From: Kribbella caucasensis
Lineage (GTDB): Bacteria > Actinomycetota > Actinomycetes > Propionibacteriales > Kribbellaceae
NCBI RefSeq assembly: GCF_004361855.1
Contig: NZ_SNWQ01000016.1
Coordinates: forward strand, 186,001-250,000
Reading direction: 5' to 3'
DNA length: 64,000 nucleotides
In this document: piece by piece, positions 1-9,300 of the stretch
How the letters are laid out: every line of letters starts with the position of its first letter
How positions within the stretch are numbered: position 1 is the stretch's first letter
Program-made: the position numbers and the translations under genes
The notes under the pieces: model-generated
The model's database searches: none
What the model saw: only the letters and a program-made list of their open reading frames with translations
Told to the model about the DNA's origin: nothing

Positions 1-2393
1 ATCCGGTGGAACTGGTCCCATTCGAGGTCGCCGAGGACCAGGCCGGTGCCGTTCGCGCGGGTCCAGGTGTCGAGGGCGGCGCGGGTCGGTGGGTGGTAGG
101 CGGCGGGCGCGCCGGCCCAGTAAGAGTTGCTGAAGGCAACGTTCTCCCAAGTGCCGACGTCGGCGCCGTTGTAGGCCCGGGCGCCCTCGAACAGAGCGGT
201 GCCGCGGATGTTGCGGATCGTGCTGGACTCGTGCACCTGGCCGTTGCTGGGTGCGCCGCCGCGGTCGTTCGGCATCGTGCTGATCCCGATCCCGCGGTAG
301 GAGTTGAGCATCGTGACGTCCTGGACGGTCGCCATCATGTAGTTTTCATTGCCGATCCAGGCGCCGCCGGGGATCTCGAAGGTGTAGTTGTACGGGATCG
401 GGTCGGTGGCGTTCTGCAGTGGGTACCAGGTGGTGACCCCGATGACGCCGGCCGATCCGCCGATCCGGAACAGGCTGGGCCCGTCGTTGCCGGCGGCAAG
501 GTCCGCGATCACGACCGTGCCGTAGTCGCCGGTGGGTTTGTCCGGGTCGCGTCGATCGCCTCGGAGAGTGCAGAAGGCGTGGATCTCGAGGGTGTCCTTG
601 ACGAGGTACTTGCCGGCCGGGAGCCAGACGGTTCCGCCGCCGGCGTCCTGGCAGGCGTAGATTGCGTTCTGGATTGCCTTGGTCGAGTCGTTGCGGCCGC
701 TGCGGTCGGCGCCGTACCGGGTGGCATCGAAGTCGGCGACCACGCCCTCCTCGGTGGGATTGACGGTCTGGACGAGCTTCGGCTCCGGGATGACGACCGG
801 CGACTCGCGCAGCTGGAGCTCCTTGACGACGAAGGTCGGAGCACCGGTCATCAGGATTCGGACGTAGCGGGCCTTGGTGGTGGCGAAGCGGGTCTTGCTG
901 AACTGGTTCGCGCCTGGGGAGCCGGTCCGGCCGACCGTGGTGAACGTCTGGCCGTCGTTCGAGACCTGGACGGTGTAGTCGGGGGAGTAGGACTGGGCCC
1001 ACTCGACTCGGACGTCGTTCACTGCGCGGGGTTCGGCCAGGGTGATTTGCAGCCAGGAGTCACCGGTGCCGCTGGTCCAGGTGGTGTCGTGGTTGTTGTC
1101 GTTGACGTTGATGGCGCCGGTTCCGTTGCTGGCGGTCGCAGTACCGGTGGGCGCGAAGTTGGTGTCGACGATCGTTGCTGTGAAGGCGTCGAGCTTCTGC
1201 TGGAGGGTTTGGAGAGCGGCTTTCACCTGTGTGTCGGTGACGTCGGGGGTCGCTGCGACTTCTTGGGCGTCGTCGATCGCTGCTCGGAGCGTGGCCCGGC
1301 TGCCGGCGGGGTACTGGCCGTCGCGGGTGCCTTCGCGAGCGCCTTTGTGGATCCGGGCGGCTTCGTCGATCAGGTCGACCAGGCCCTCGGTGACGTCGAG
1401 AGTGGTGGCGACCTTCGCGACGCGGACAGCGGCGACCTTGAGGTCCACAGAGCCGTCGCCGTTGTGGATGCGGAAGTCGGAGCCGTTCGACCGGTTCGTC
1501 ATCACGGCATCGGGTAGCGCGAACGTGTGTGTCTTCCAGGTCTTCGTGTCGCCGTACTGGACGAGCTCCGAGTTCTTGAACTTCTCCGGGATGGTCTCGC
1601 CGGGGGAGTCGTAGTGCAGCCCGAACTGGCCGTTGCCCTCGTCGAAGTAGTCGACGCTGACCAGGACGAGGTTGCGGTTGTCGTAGAGGTAGGTGTCGGA
1701 GACGTTGAGGTAGAAGAAGTTCGTGCCCGGCGCGGGGGCGGTCCGGTCGGTCTGCCAGTACGGACGGCCGTCCTGGATGCCGGTGATCAGGTTCTCCGGG
1801 CGGTCTCCGGCGCGCGGGCTCAGGCCTTGCTGGATCGGGGTGGCGCCGAGCTGGACGGATGCGCCTGCCGTGCTGATCCGGAGGTCCGCGATCGTGATGT
1901 CCTCGCTGCCCGACAAGCGGAGGTCCGCACCACCGAGGCGGTCGGCGAACTCGATGCCGGTCAGGGTGAACGTGCCGGTCCGCCATTGGCTCGTGTTCGT
2001 TCGGGTGATGGGTTCGGCGGATGCTGAGGGGTCGGCGGCCGCGTCGTACCGGAGTTAGAGGGTCCCGCTGCCGGTGTCGAGGTAGGTGACGGTGACCAGC
2101 ACGTCGTCGGTGGTGAGCTCGTCGACGTAGTCCCGGTCGACGTCGAAGGAGAAGTAGCCGGTGTTGGCCGCCTGGTTGGTCCGCCAGTACGTCCGGCCCT
2201 GCTCGGTCCCGGTCTGCAGGCCGGCCGGATCGTCCCCAGCGGCAGGCCGTACGCCGAGGGTCGTCGGCGCCGGCCCGAGGTCGGCGCCGACCCCACTCGG
2301 ATACATGGTCGCCGCTCTGGCCGTGGGGGAGTGCAGCACTCCAACCAGTAGCAGCACGGGAAGCAGTCCGGCGAACAGTCGACGCAAGAGCAT
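1..2393 (-). pseudogene. Secreted pectate-lyase-like protein with F5/8 type C domain, broken by an in-frame TAA; 3' end beyond window
   Basis: Reading on the minus strand from ATG 2393, the frame encodes a signal peptide (about 28 residues, ending near ARA-A), then a beta-rich module containing YWRTNQ and YLDTGSG, then TAA at 2055-2057. The same frame then stays open for about 685 codons to the window edge. After the stop come a second copy of the N-terminal module (YWQTDR, YFDEGNG), a linker, an F5/8 type C (discoidin) domain at about codons 410-510, and a pectate-lyase-superfamily beta-helix start (FDATRYGADRSGRNDSTKAI, then GGGTVWLPAGKY) from about codon 548. This architecture fits an extracellular polysaccharide-degrading or -binding enzyme. 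The two N-terminal modules align across the stop without a gap, so the frame is intact and one sense codon has become TAA. A GGAGG lies upstream of the start. Function is inferred from domains; the 3' end is not seen. Confidence 0.75.
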
Positions 2394-2456
2394 GGCGGAA
2401 CCTCCAGTCGGCGGCGCGCCGTTAAGTTAAACCAAGCGTGTTACTAATTCAAGAGC

Positions 2457-2822
2457 TCAGCTGGCGAACAGCAGACCGGCGCTGACGAACATGACGACGG
2501 CCGTCGCGAAGTGGATGCCGAAGGCGGTGGCCTTGGTGCCGCCGTGGCGCAGCACGATCAGGGTGTCGCCCAGCGGAAGCAGCGCGACGATCACCATGAA
2601 CCAGGCCTCGGCATCGGCGCCGGCGATGAGCAGCAGGGCCAGGCCGAGGATGCCGTAGGTCGCATCACGAAGACCCTTGATGGTCAGGTAGGCGCCGTCG
2701 GTTTTGGCCGGGACGCCGTAGCCGGCGGCCGCGGGCTGTGGGGCCAACAGGAACCGGAGGCCGATGAAGACGCAGAAGAGGTTGAGGACGATGGCGAGCC
2801 CGTAGGCGATGGCGGTGAGCAC
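2457..2822 (-). CDS. DUF4267 family small membrane protein
   Basis: A 121-aa protein with four hydrophobic segments (about residues 5-25, 48-66, 71-88 and 98-119) and the family-like stretch GLRDATYGILGL. It matches my knowledge of DUF4267, small integral membrane proteins of unknown function. It is transcribed divergently from the TetR-type gene at 2911, and both promoters lie within an 88-bp gap holding two identical-architecture operators. This is the usual arrangement of a repressor and its single target, so the protein may respond to the ligand of that repressor. The molecular role is unknown. Confidence 0.8.
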   Translation of the reverse strand: MLTAIAYGLAIVLNLFCVFIGLRFLLAPQPAAAGYGVPAKTDGAYLTIKGLRDATYGILGLALLLIAGADAEAWFMVIVALLPLGDTLIVLRHGGTKATAFGIHFATAVVMFVSAGLLFAS

Positions 2823-2837
2823 GATTCCCTCGATTCG

Positions 2838-2850
2838 CTAGCGGTGCTAG
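2838..2850. promoter_or_regulatory. Palindromic operator, copy 1
   Basis: CTAGC-GGT-GCTAG, a perfect 5-bp dyad with 3-bp spacer, lying 16 bp upstream of the DUF4267 start. It pairs with the copy at 2889-2901 and is probably bound by the adjacent TetR-family regulator (inference). Confidence 0.65.
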
Positions 2851-2888
2851 ATGTTGGAGCGACACTAACACTTTCGCTGATCGGATCG

Positions 2889-2901
2889 CTAGCAGTGCTA
2901 G
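2889..2901. promoter_or_regulatory. Palindromic operator, copy 2
   Basis: CTAGC-AGT-GCTAG, with the same arms as the copy at 2838-2850 and 51 bp from it centre to centre (about five helical turns). Its right arm overlaps TAGGAT (2899-2904), a -10-like element 6 nt from the TetR ATG. Bound repressor would therefore block its own, possibly leaderless, promoter. Confidence 0.65.
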
Positions 2902-2910
2902 GATCACGGC

Positions 2911-3483
2911 ATGTCCATCCAGACGCGGCGGGATCGCGAGCGGGCCGAGCGGGAGCGGTTGATCGTCACGGCGGCTCGGAAGCTGGCCGAGGCCGAGGGG
3001 TGGGACGCGGTGACCACCCGGCGGCTGGCCGACGAGGTCGAGTACAGCCAGCCGGTGCTCTACAGCCACTTCAAGGGAAAACGCGCGATCATGACCGCGG
3101 TCGCCGTGGAGGGTTTCGCCGACCTCGCCGCCGACCTACGGGCCGCCCGGACAGCGGCTGCCGGTTCGGATCGGGTGCTTGCTGAGGTTGGGGCTGCGTA
3201 CGCCGGGTTCGCCGAGCGGCGGCCGGTTCTGTACGACGTGATGTTCACTCAGGCGGTCGATCTGCCGTTCGCCACTCCGGAGGCGCCGACTGCTCTGCAG
3301 GACGGCTTCGGTGAGTTGCGGGAGGCCCTCCGGCCACTGGCCGAGGACGATGATCTCGAGGTGCTGACCGAGACCTTCTGGAGCGGCCTGCACGGACTCG
3401 TCACGTTGATGCGCCACGGCCGGCTTCGCCGCGAGGATCATGATCGCCGCCTGGCGCTGTTCATCAGCCGCATGTCCCAGTAG
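2911..3483 (+). CDS. TetR/AcrR family transcriptional regulator
   Basis: A 190-aa protein. Residues about 8-60 form the TetR helix-turn-helix (AARKLAEAEGWDAVTTRRLA, then YSQPVLYSHFKGKRAIMTAV). The rest is a helical ligand-binding/dimerisation domain of WHG-like type with AFAERRPVLYDVMF-style spacing. ATG 2911 has no clear Shine-Dalgarno and sits 6 nt after TAGGAT, suggesting a leaderless mRNA. It is divergent from the DUF4267 gene with twin operators between them, so autoregulation plus control of that gene is the simplest model. The ligand is unknown. Confidence 0.88.
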   Translation: MSIQTRRDRERAERERLIVTAARKLAEAEGWDAVTTRRLADEVEYSQPVLYSHFKGKRAIMTAVAVEGFADLAADLRAARTAAAGSDRVLAEVGAAYAGFAERRPVLYDVMFTQAVDLPFATPEAPTALQDGFGELREALRPLAEDDDLEVLTETFWSGLHGLVTLMRHGRLRREDHDRRLALFISRMSQ

Positions 3484-3512
3484 CAGGGTCACCGCCTGGA
3501 TAGGGTGGCGGA

Positions 3513-3971
3513 GTGGTGAGCGAGGGCGCGGCTGGGGTGCGGGAGTGGTTGGCTCGGGTCGCGTGGCCGTTGAGCAGTCTCCGGGAGCGGTTCGGGACGT
3601 CGTACTACGCGCTCGCGCTGCTCTGCGGATCGGGTGAGTTCCGGGCTCGGCGGTTGCGGCCGGGGCCGTGGCCGGGTCCGATGGACGGTCCGGTGGTGAG
3701 CAATCGCCTGGATCGGGGTGGATTCAACTCGCTCGAAGGTCAGCTGGCGGCCGCGAATCCGGGTGACCATCTGCTCGATCTCCGGTCGGCCTCGGAGGCG
3801 CCGGATGCGGTGCAGAGATGGCTCGACGAACCGCAGATGTTCCGCAGCTTCGGCGCATACGTCCAGCGGTGGACGTACAAGTGCCAATTCGCCCCGACGA
3901 ACCTGACCAAGGAGTACGACGGCCTCGCCTACGTCGCCATCTCGACGCCGTCAGTACCCTCGGACGCTTAG
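3513..3971 (+). CDS. Hypothetical protein
   Basis: A 152-aa soluble protein starting at GTG 3513 (GTG GTG AGC). No domain is recognised. It is fairly rich in Arg, Gly, Trp and aromatic residues, with WLARVAWPLSSLRERFG near the N-terminus and YVQRWTYKCQF near the C-terminus, and no signal peptide or membrane segment. It lies 29 bp behind the TetR gene on the same strand, so co-transcription is possible. Its TAG at 3969-3971 directly abuts the stop of the convergent DHFR-family gene. Codon use looks normal for the window. Confidence 0.6.
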   Translation: MVSEGAAGVREWLARVAWPLSSLRERFGTSYYALALLCGSGEFRARRLRPGPWPGPMDGPVVSNRLDRGGFNSLEGQLAAANPGDHLLDLRSASEAPDAVQRWLDEPQMFRSFGAYVQRWTYKCQFAPTNLTKEYDGLAYVAISTPSVPSDA

Positions 3972-4532
3972 TCAGGAGCGCTTCGGCTGGTAGTGCAGGG
4001 CGGTGACGCCGCATTCGAAGCCACGGGCCTCGACCAGCTGGACCCGCTGGTAGGCGCCCGGGCCGAAGACCGGCATCCCGGCGCCGATCGCGGTCGGGTT
4101 GACGAGCAGGTACAGGTCGTCGATCAGGCCGGCCGCGATCAGGCTCGCCACCAGCGTGCCGCCGCCGTAGACGATCAGGTCGCCGCCCGGCTGGGACTTC
4201 AGCTTGGTGATCGTCTCGGTGAGGTCGCCGCCGGCCACGACCGCGTTCTCCCAGGGCGACTCGGTCAGGCTGTTGGAGATGACCACCTTGGGGGTGTTGT
4301 TCATCCAGTCGATCGACGCCTCGTCCTCGTGCTCGGGACGCGACGCCCAGGCCGGGATGAAGCCCTCGGCGAGCTTGCGGCCGAGCACGATGGTGTCCAC
4401 CCCTTCCATCAGCGCCTCGATGTAGTCGCTCATGTCTTTCGTCCACTCGAACGTCAACCAGTCCATCTCGCTGTTCGGGCCGGCCATGTAGCCGTCGACA
4501 CTGGTCTGGACCTGGAGCTTGAGCTTGCGCAT
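3972..4532 (-). CDS. Dihydrofolate reductase family protein (RibD C-terminal type)
   Basis: A 186-aa single-domain protein of the RibD_C/DHFR-like fold. It shows the N-terminal strand and loop (QVQTSVDGYMAGPNSEMDW), the LGRK segment about residue 50, KVVISNSL, and the glycine-rich nucleotide-binding turn GGDLIVYGGGTLVASLIAAGLIDD with its family acidic end. Members use NAD(P)H on unknown substrates. They resemble riboflavin-pathway reductases but are not the essential folate enzyme. An imperfect 30-bp dyad lies 22-51 bp upstream, and the unknown gene 4633-5073 lies 100 bp further upstream on the same strand. Confidence 0.85.
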   Translation of the reverse strand: MRKLKLQVQTSVDGYMAGPNSEMDWLTFEWTKDMSDYIEALMEGVDTIVLGRKLAEGFIPAWASRPEHEDEASIDWMNNTPKVVISNSLTESPWENAVVAGGDLTETITKLKSQPGGDLIVYGGGTLVASLIAAGLIDDLYLLVNPTAIGAGMPVFGPGAYQRVQLVEARGFECGVTALHYQPKRS

Positions 4533-4553
4533 GATCGTGATTCCCTCTCGTGA

Positions 4554-4583
4554 TTTCGGAACGTGCTGACAGCATGTCCGAAA
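4554..4583. promoter_or_regulatory. Hyphenated dyad between two same-strand genes
   Basis: TTTCGGA and TCCGAAA flank an inner TGCTG-A-CAGCA palindrome; one extra base on the left arm makes the dyad imperfect. It could be an operator for the DHFR-family gene (22 bp downstream on the minus strand) or a transcription terminator for the gene ending at 4633. No U-tract is evident, so the two cannot be told apart here. Confidence 0.45.
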
Positions 4584-4632
4584 CCACTTACGGAATCTTT
4601 ACGGCCTGCCGAGGTCCCGGCGGAATGGTCGA

Positions 4633-5073
4633 TCAGGCGACGACGGCGAGGGTGCGGGCCGCGGGCGCGGTTGCCGGTGCTGCTGTCGGCGCGGGGAGGG
4701 TGGTGAGGAGGTCGAAGAAGTGGGGAGCCGCGTCGATCAGGCGGAGGAGGCCGGCTTCGTGGGCGGTCCAGCCGAACAGGAGTTCGCCGTCGAGGACGCG
4801 TTCGGCCAGCGGTTCGGCGTACGCGCTCAGGGTGGAGCGGGCCGGGCCGGTGCTCGGATGGTGGTCGCCGCAGCCGCACTCGGCGTTGATCACGATCGAG
4901 GTGAGGGCGGTGTGGGCGTACTGCCGCAGCCGGATCGTGGTGCCGCGGGCGGTGAAGCGCGCGATGGTTGCGTCAGGCAACTGAACGAGCAGCTCGACCG
5001 GGACGGCGTGGGAGCCGGGCAGCAGGCGCAGACCGCGGGACGCGAGCAGGTCGGCGAAGGCGTTGAGGTTCAT
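4633..5073 (-). CDS. Hypothetical protein downstream of poly-Cys leader
   Basis: About 146 aa from ATG 5073 (MNLNAFADLLASRGL). A longer in-frame start at 5130 exists but would run into the leader hairpin region. No known family is recognised. Visible features are an amphipathic N-terminus, a central C-G-C-G-D-H-H cluster that could bind metal, and a C-terminus rich in Ala, Pro and Thr. The Cys-rich cluster and the upstream Cys6 leader (5158-5196) with hairpin suggest expression tied to cysteine or sulfur status. That link is inference from context; the biochemical role is unknown. Confidence 0.6.
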   Translation of the reverse strand: MNLNAFADLLASRGLRLLPGSHAVPVELLVQLPDATIARFTARGTTIRLRQYAHTALTSIVINAECGCGDHHPSTGPARSTLSAYAEPLAERVLDGELLFGWTAHEAGLLRLIDAAPHFFDLLTTLPAPTAAPATAPAARTLAVVA

Positions 5074-5135
5074 CGCTGGAGTTCCAGAATCCTGTGGTTG
5101 CTGGTGTCGGCGGGCGGGCCGGATGGGCATGGCCT

Positions 5136-5157
5136 CGTGCGCCGGTGACGGCGCGCG
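5136..5157 (-). terminator. Attenuator-like hairpin directly after leader peptide
   Basis: In the minus-strand transcript CGCGCGCCG-TCAC-CGGCGCACG forms a 9-bp stem with one A-C mismatch and a 4-nt loop. It begins with the first base after the TGA of the poly-Cys leader, so a ribosome at the leader stop would cover its 5' arm, whereas one stalled at the Cys codons would leave it in a different state. No strong U-run follows. Confidence 0.5.
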
Positions 5158-5196
5158 TCAGCGACAACAACAGCAACAACACAGCGTGAACTGCAT
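5158..5196 (-). CDS. Poly-cysteine leader peptide MQFTLCCCCCCR
   Basis: A 12-codon ORF starting at ATG 5196: Met-Gln-Phe-Thr-Leu, six consecutive Cys codons, Arg, stop. Poly-Cys leaderless short ORFs are described in mycobacteria as cysteine-responsive attenuators of downstream operons. Here a good promoter (TTGGCA-N17-CATCAT, 5232-5204) puts the predicted start of transcription at or next to the A of the ATG, which suits a leaderless mRNA. A hairpin starts at the stop codon, and the next gene begins 84 bp downstream. The peptide is probably a cis-acting sensor of charged Cys-tRNA rather than a functional product. Translation itself is not shown by the sequence. Confidence 0.65.
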   Translation of the reverse strand: MQFTLCCCCCCR

Positions 5197-5203
5197 GCGA
5201 AAG

Positions 5204-5232
5204 ATGATGGCAGACAGTCGGCTCACTGCCAA
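5204..5232 (-). promoter_or_regulatory. Promoter for poly-Cys leader
   Basis: On the minus strand TTGGCA (5232-5227), a 17-bp spacer, then CATCAT (5209-5204), with the leader ATG seven bases further on. The spacing fits a primary sigma factor promoter giving a leaderless transcript. Confidence 0.55.
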
Positions 5233-5385
5233 ATACTGACTGCCATCTGAGACAGCGGTCCATGATCCGGCTACCGCTGCGTTCGCTACGGGGACCTGGG
5301 TGCCGACGGATGAGGACACCGAGCTCGACGGATCGAAGCTCACCGAGCCCGGGAGCCGGGACAGGACAAACGGCACGCCGACGAC

Positions 5386-6156
5386 TCATCGCGGTGTCGG
5401 CATTGTGGACGGATCGAGCGCCGGGTCGGTACGGAGAATCGCCTTCTCGAGCTGACGCAGCTCTCTTCCGGTATCGATTCCGAATTCGCTGATGATCCTT
5501 CTTCGAGCCAGCTGGTACGCGCGCAGGGCATCGGGTGTACGACCTGCTCGGTACAGGGCCAGCATGAGCGTGGCGGTCAGGCGTTGCCGGAACGGATTCT
5601 CGGCGACGAGCTCGGTCAGCTCACTGATGAGCTCGTGGTGCCGACCGATCCGCAGCTCCACCTCGAGGCACTCCTCTATTGCCGCCAGCCGGGCCTCCTC
5701 CAAGCCGCGACACAGCTGATCCGCCATCTCCGGTGTCGCGACGTCGGCCAGCGGAGCTCCGCGCCAGAGGTCGAGTGCTCGACGCAGCAGTGCGGCCTTG
5801 TCGAGGTCCAGCGCCTCGGCACGCGCGCTGGCCACCAGAGCGCGGAAACGATGGATGTCGACGCACAGCGGGTCCGCCCGCAAGATGTACGTCGATCCGC
5901 GCGTGATCAGCTCCACGCCATCGGCTCGTGCCCCAGTCAGGACGGCGCGTAAAGCGGAAATGCGAACGTGAATCGCGTGCTCCGCTGTCCGCGGCGGCGA
6001 GTCCGGCCAGGTGAGATCGACCAGGCGGCTGACCGGGGTGTATTTGTTGACGTTCAACGCAAGAATGCCCAAAGCGAGGCGTTGCTTGCGTGGACCGAGG
6101 TCGAGCTGCCGGTCCCCCACCCAGAATTCCACCGCGCCCAGTAACCGAATCTCCAC
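5386..6156 (-). CDS. SARP/AfsR-type regulator with BTAD domain
   Basis: A 256-aa protein from GTG 6156, preceded by a strong GGGGAGGGGA. Residues 1-95 form an OmpR-like winged helix (MEIRLLGAVEFWVGDRQLDL, then RISALRAVL). Residues about 100-245 form the BTAD helical domain (FRALVASARAEALDLD, FRQRLTATLMLALYRAGRTPDALRAYQ). It is a small SARP with no NB-ARC or TPR extension. SARPs typically activate exporter or secondary-metabolite genes through heptameric repeats spaced 11 bp apart, and exactly such a pair lies at 6316-6335 between this gene and the divergent RND module. Control of that module is a reasonable inference. Confidence 0.88.
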   Translation of the reverse strand: MEIRLLGAVEFWVGDRQLDLGPRKQRLALGILALNVNKYTPVSRLVDLTWPDSPPRTAEHAIHVRISALRAVLTGARADGVELITRGSTYILRADPLCVDIHRFRALVASARAEALDLDKAALLRRALDLWRGAPLADVATPEMADQLCRGLEEARLAAIEECLEVELRIGRHHELISELTELVAENPFRQRLTATLMLALYRAGRTPDALRAYQLARRRIISEFGIDTGRELRQLEKAILRTDPALDPSTMPTPR

Positions 6157-6315
6157 GGCGAGTCCCCTCCCCCTAGGCGCGCACCCCTCGCGCCCCGCCG
6201 TCCACCGCCCCCAAGGAAACTGCCCAGTTCCTCGGTGTCCGGCCGAATTTTCAGTCTACGCGTCACCTCCGGCGGTGTGACTCCGCCGTGAGTTAGTTAT
6301 GAGCGCTGGGTGCGA

Positions 6316-6335
6316 TCCTCAGGAAATCCTCAGGA
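6316..6335. promoter_or_regulatory. Tandem 11-bp repeat upstream of RND module 1
   Basis: TCCTCAGGA occurs at 6316-6324 and again at 6327-6335 with an 11-bp period. Read on the minus strand it is CTGAGGA-N4-CTGAGGA. It lies between the SARP gene and RND A1, 30 bp before the A1 start. Related pairs occur at 37631 and 44878. It is a candidate binding site for the SARP or for the OmpR-type response regulator at 35.5 kb. Each unit is also a near-palindrome, so orientation is ambiguous. Confidence 0.55.
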
Positions 6336-6365
6336 TCGCCAGCCACCGGAGGGGGGTCGTTGACG

Positions 6366-9300
6366 ATGACGCGGTGGGTTGTTTCCTCGAGCCTGAGATT
6401 TCAACGCCTCGTGCTCGCTGCCGCTGTGTTCCTGCTGGCGGGTGGGATCCTCCAGTTGCGCACGACCAGCGTAGACGCCTTGCCCGAATTCGGAACGACT
6501 CGTGTCGAGGTTCAGACCGAGTCCCTCGGCCTGTCCGCTGAAGAAGTCGAACAGCTGATCACCAACCCGCTGGAGCAGGAGTTCTTCAACGGCCTGCCGT
6601 GGCTCGATCGTCTGCGTTCCAGCTCGATCCCGGGCTTGTCGTCGATCGAGATGGAGTTCGAGCCCGGCACCGACGTCATGCTCGCCAGGCAAGTCGTTCA
6701 GGAGCGCCTCACCATGGTCCCGGCGCTTCCCGCGGCCTCCTCGAAACCGCCGTTCGTCATCCAGCCCGTCTCCTCGACGAGCCGGTTGCTGTTGGTCGGG
6801 CTCTCATCGAAGGACCTCTCACCGCTCGAGATCGGCGTCCTCGCTCGCTGGACGATCCAGCCTCGGCTGCTGAGCGTCCCGGGGGTGGCCAACGTCGCCA
6901 TCTGGGGTCACCGGGATCGCCAGTTGCAGGTCCAGGTGGACCCAAGTCGGCTGAAGCAGCACGGCGTGACCCTGGACCAAGTCATCAGCACGACCGGAAA
7001 CGCGCTGTGGGTGTCACCGCTGACCTTCGTCGAGGCCTCGACACCGGGGACCGGAGGGTTCCTGGACAGCGCCAACCAGCGGATCGACATCCAGCACACC
7101 CAGCCCATCAAGACCGCGCAGGATCTGGCCAAGGTCGCCGTGGAGGGCGCGGCGAAGACCGGCCTGCGTCTCGGTGACGTCGCCAGCGTGGTGGAAGACC
7201 ACCAGCCGCTGATCGGCGACTCCGTCGTCGACGACCAGCCCAACACGATCCTCGTCGTCGAGCGGTTCCCCGGCACCAGCGTCGGCGACGTGACCCGGGC
7301 GGTCGACGAGGCCCTGCGGGACATGGCACCCGGCCTCGCCGGGCTGCAGACCGACACCACGATCTTCCGTCCGGCGGACTTCGTCGAGGCAGCCCTGGCC
7401 AACCTGATGACCGCGCTCCTCATCGGGGCGCTCCTGCTCCTGCTGGTGCTCGCCGCTTTCCTGTTCGACTGGCGTTCCGCGCTGATCAGCATCGTTGCAC
7501 TGGGCCTGTCGCTCACTGTCGCTCTCGGCGTCCTCTCGATGCTCGGCGGCCCGCTCAACCTCATCGCCTTGTCGGGGATGATGATCGCGCTTGCCGTCGT
7601 GGTCCACGACGCGGTCACCGACGTGGACGACATCCGGCGCCGCCTGGCGGAGCGACGTGAGGGGGTCTCTCGGGCGACCACGGTCATTGCGGCCGTCGCG
7701 GAGGTGCGCGGCACCATCCTCGTGGCGACCGTGGTCATCGCGGCGACCGTGGTGCCGGTCGTGTTGATCGGCGGGACCAGCGGCGCGCTCCTCAAACCGG
7801 TCGGACTCGGCTACGCACTGGCGATCCTGGCTTCCATGCTGGTCGCGCTGACCGTCGTACCCGCCTTGGCGGCGGCCCTCCTGCCCGACTCGTCAGTCGG
7901 GCGCGAGTCGCCGCTTGCTCGCTGGTTGCGGCGTGGGTACGCCGCGCTGCTCAGGCGGATCGTCAGCCGGCCGACGGTGTCGTACGTAGCCGCCGCGCTG
8001 ATCCTGGTGGCGGGTTTCGCGCCGCTGCCGCTGCTCGGCGGCCAGCAGTTGGCACCGCCGTTGAAGGACCGGAACCTGCTGATTCGCTGGGAGGGAATCC
8101 CGGGCGCGTCCCTGCCCGAGATGAACCGGATCACCGCCGCGGCCAGCGCGGAGCTGCGGTCCGTGCCTGGAGTACGCAACGTCGGCGCCCTGATGGGCCG
8201 CGCGATCACCTCCGACCAGGTATCGGGCGTGGGGTCCGGGGAGCTCTGGGTCACCCTCGATCCGGCCGCGGACTACGACGCCACCGTAGCCGGCGTCCGG
8301 GACGTGGTGAACGGCTATCCAGGGCTCGTTCGCGACGTGCTGACCTATCCGGACCAGCGGCTGGACGAGGTCGGCGCGGGCACGGCGGAACCGGTCGTCG
8401 TCCGGGTGTACGGCAACGACTTCGATGTCCTCGAAGCCAAGGCCGACGAGGTCGTCCAGGCGATCTCGACGATCGACGGCATCGCCGCCCCACGGGTGCA
8501 GACACCGGACAAGGAGCCGACCGTCGAGATCGAGGTCTCGATCGACAAGGCCGCCGCCCACGGGATCAAGCCCGGCGAGGTCCGTCGTACCGCGGCCACT
8601 CTGATGTCCGGCATCACCGCGGGCAACCTCTTCGAGGAGCAGAAGGTCTTCGACGTCGTGGTCCTGGCGACGCCCGAGGGACGCCAGAACCTGGACAGCC
8701 TTCGCAATGTCCTGATCGACACGCCGTCCGGCAACCAGGTCCGCGTTGGCGATGTGGCGGAGGTGCGCATCCGGCCGAACCAGACCAACATCAGGCACGA
8801 CGCCGTCTCCCGTTACATCGACGTCGTCGCCGAAGTACGAGGACGCTCCCTCGGCGCGGTGACGAGTGATGTCGAGAGCCGTGTCCAGCAGATCACCTTC
8901 CCCAAGGAGCATCACCTCGAGGTGCTCGGCGATGCGGCGCAGCGACAGAGCTCGCACCTGCGGACCTGGCTGCACATCATCGCCGCCGCGATGGCGATCT
9001 TCTTCCTGCTGCAGGCTGGATTGCGCAGTTGGCGCCTCGCTTTGCTGCTCTTCCTGCTGCTGCCCGTCGCGCTGTCGGGCGGGGTGCTGGCAGCGGCACT
9101 GCGCAAGGACACCATCTCAGTGCTGTCGTTGCTGGCGCTGCTCGGCGTGTTCGCCTTCGCAGTACGTGCCGGCCTCCTGCTGGTCAGGCACGTCCAGCAC
9201 CTGGAGGAGGAAGGTCAGGCGCTCGGTCCGGCCGTGGTTCTGCGGGCGGCCGAAGAACGGTTCGGCGCGACGGTGATGACCGCCGTCGGTGTTGCGCTGG

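Noticed and set aside
6-1517. 503-codon plus-strand open frame at the left edge
   Set aside because: It runs antisense to the pectate-lyase-like frame, which has clear domains; its composition (Gly, Val, Asp, Arg) is the usual shadow of high-GC coding DNA.
5158-5376. 72-codon reading of the poly-Cys ORF from a start at 5376
   Set aside because: The promoter at 5232-5204 lies inside this longer frame and the 12-codon form matches known poly-Cys leaders.
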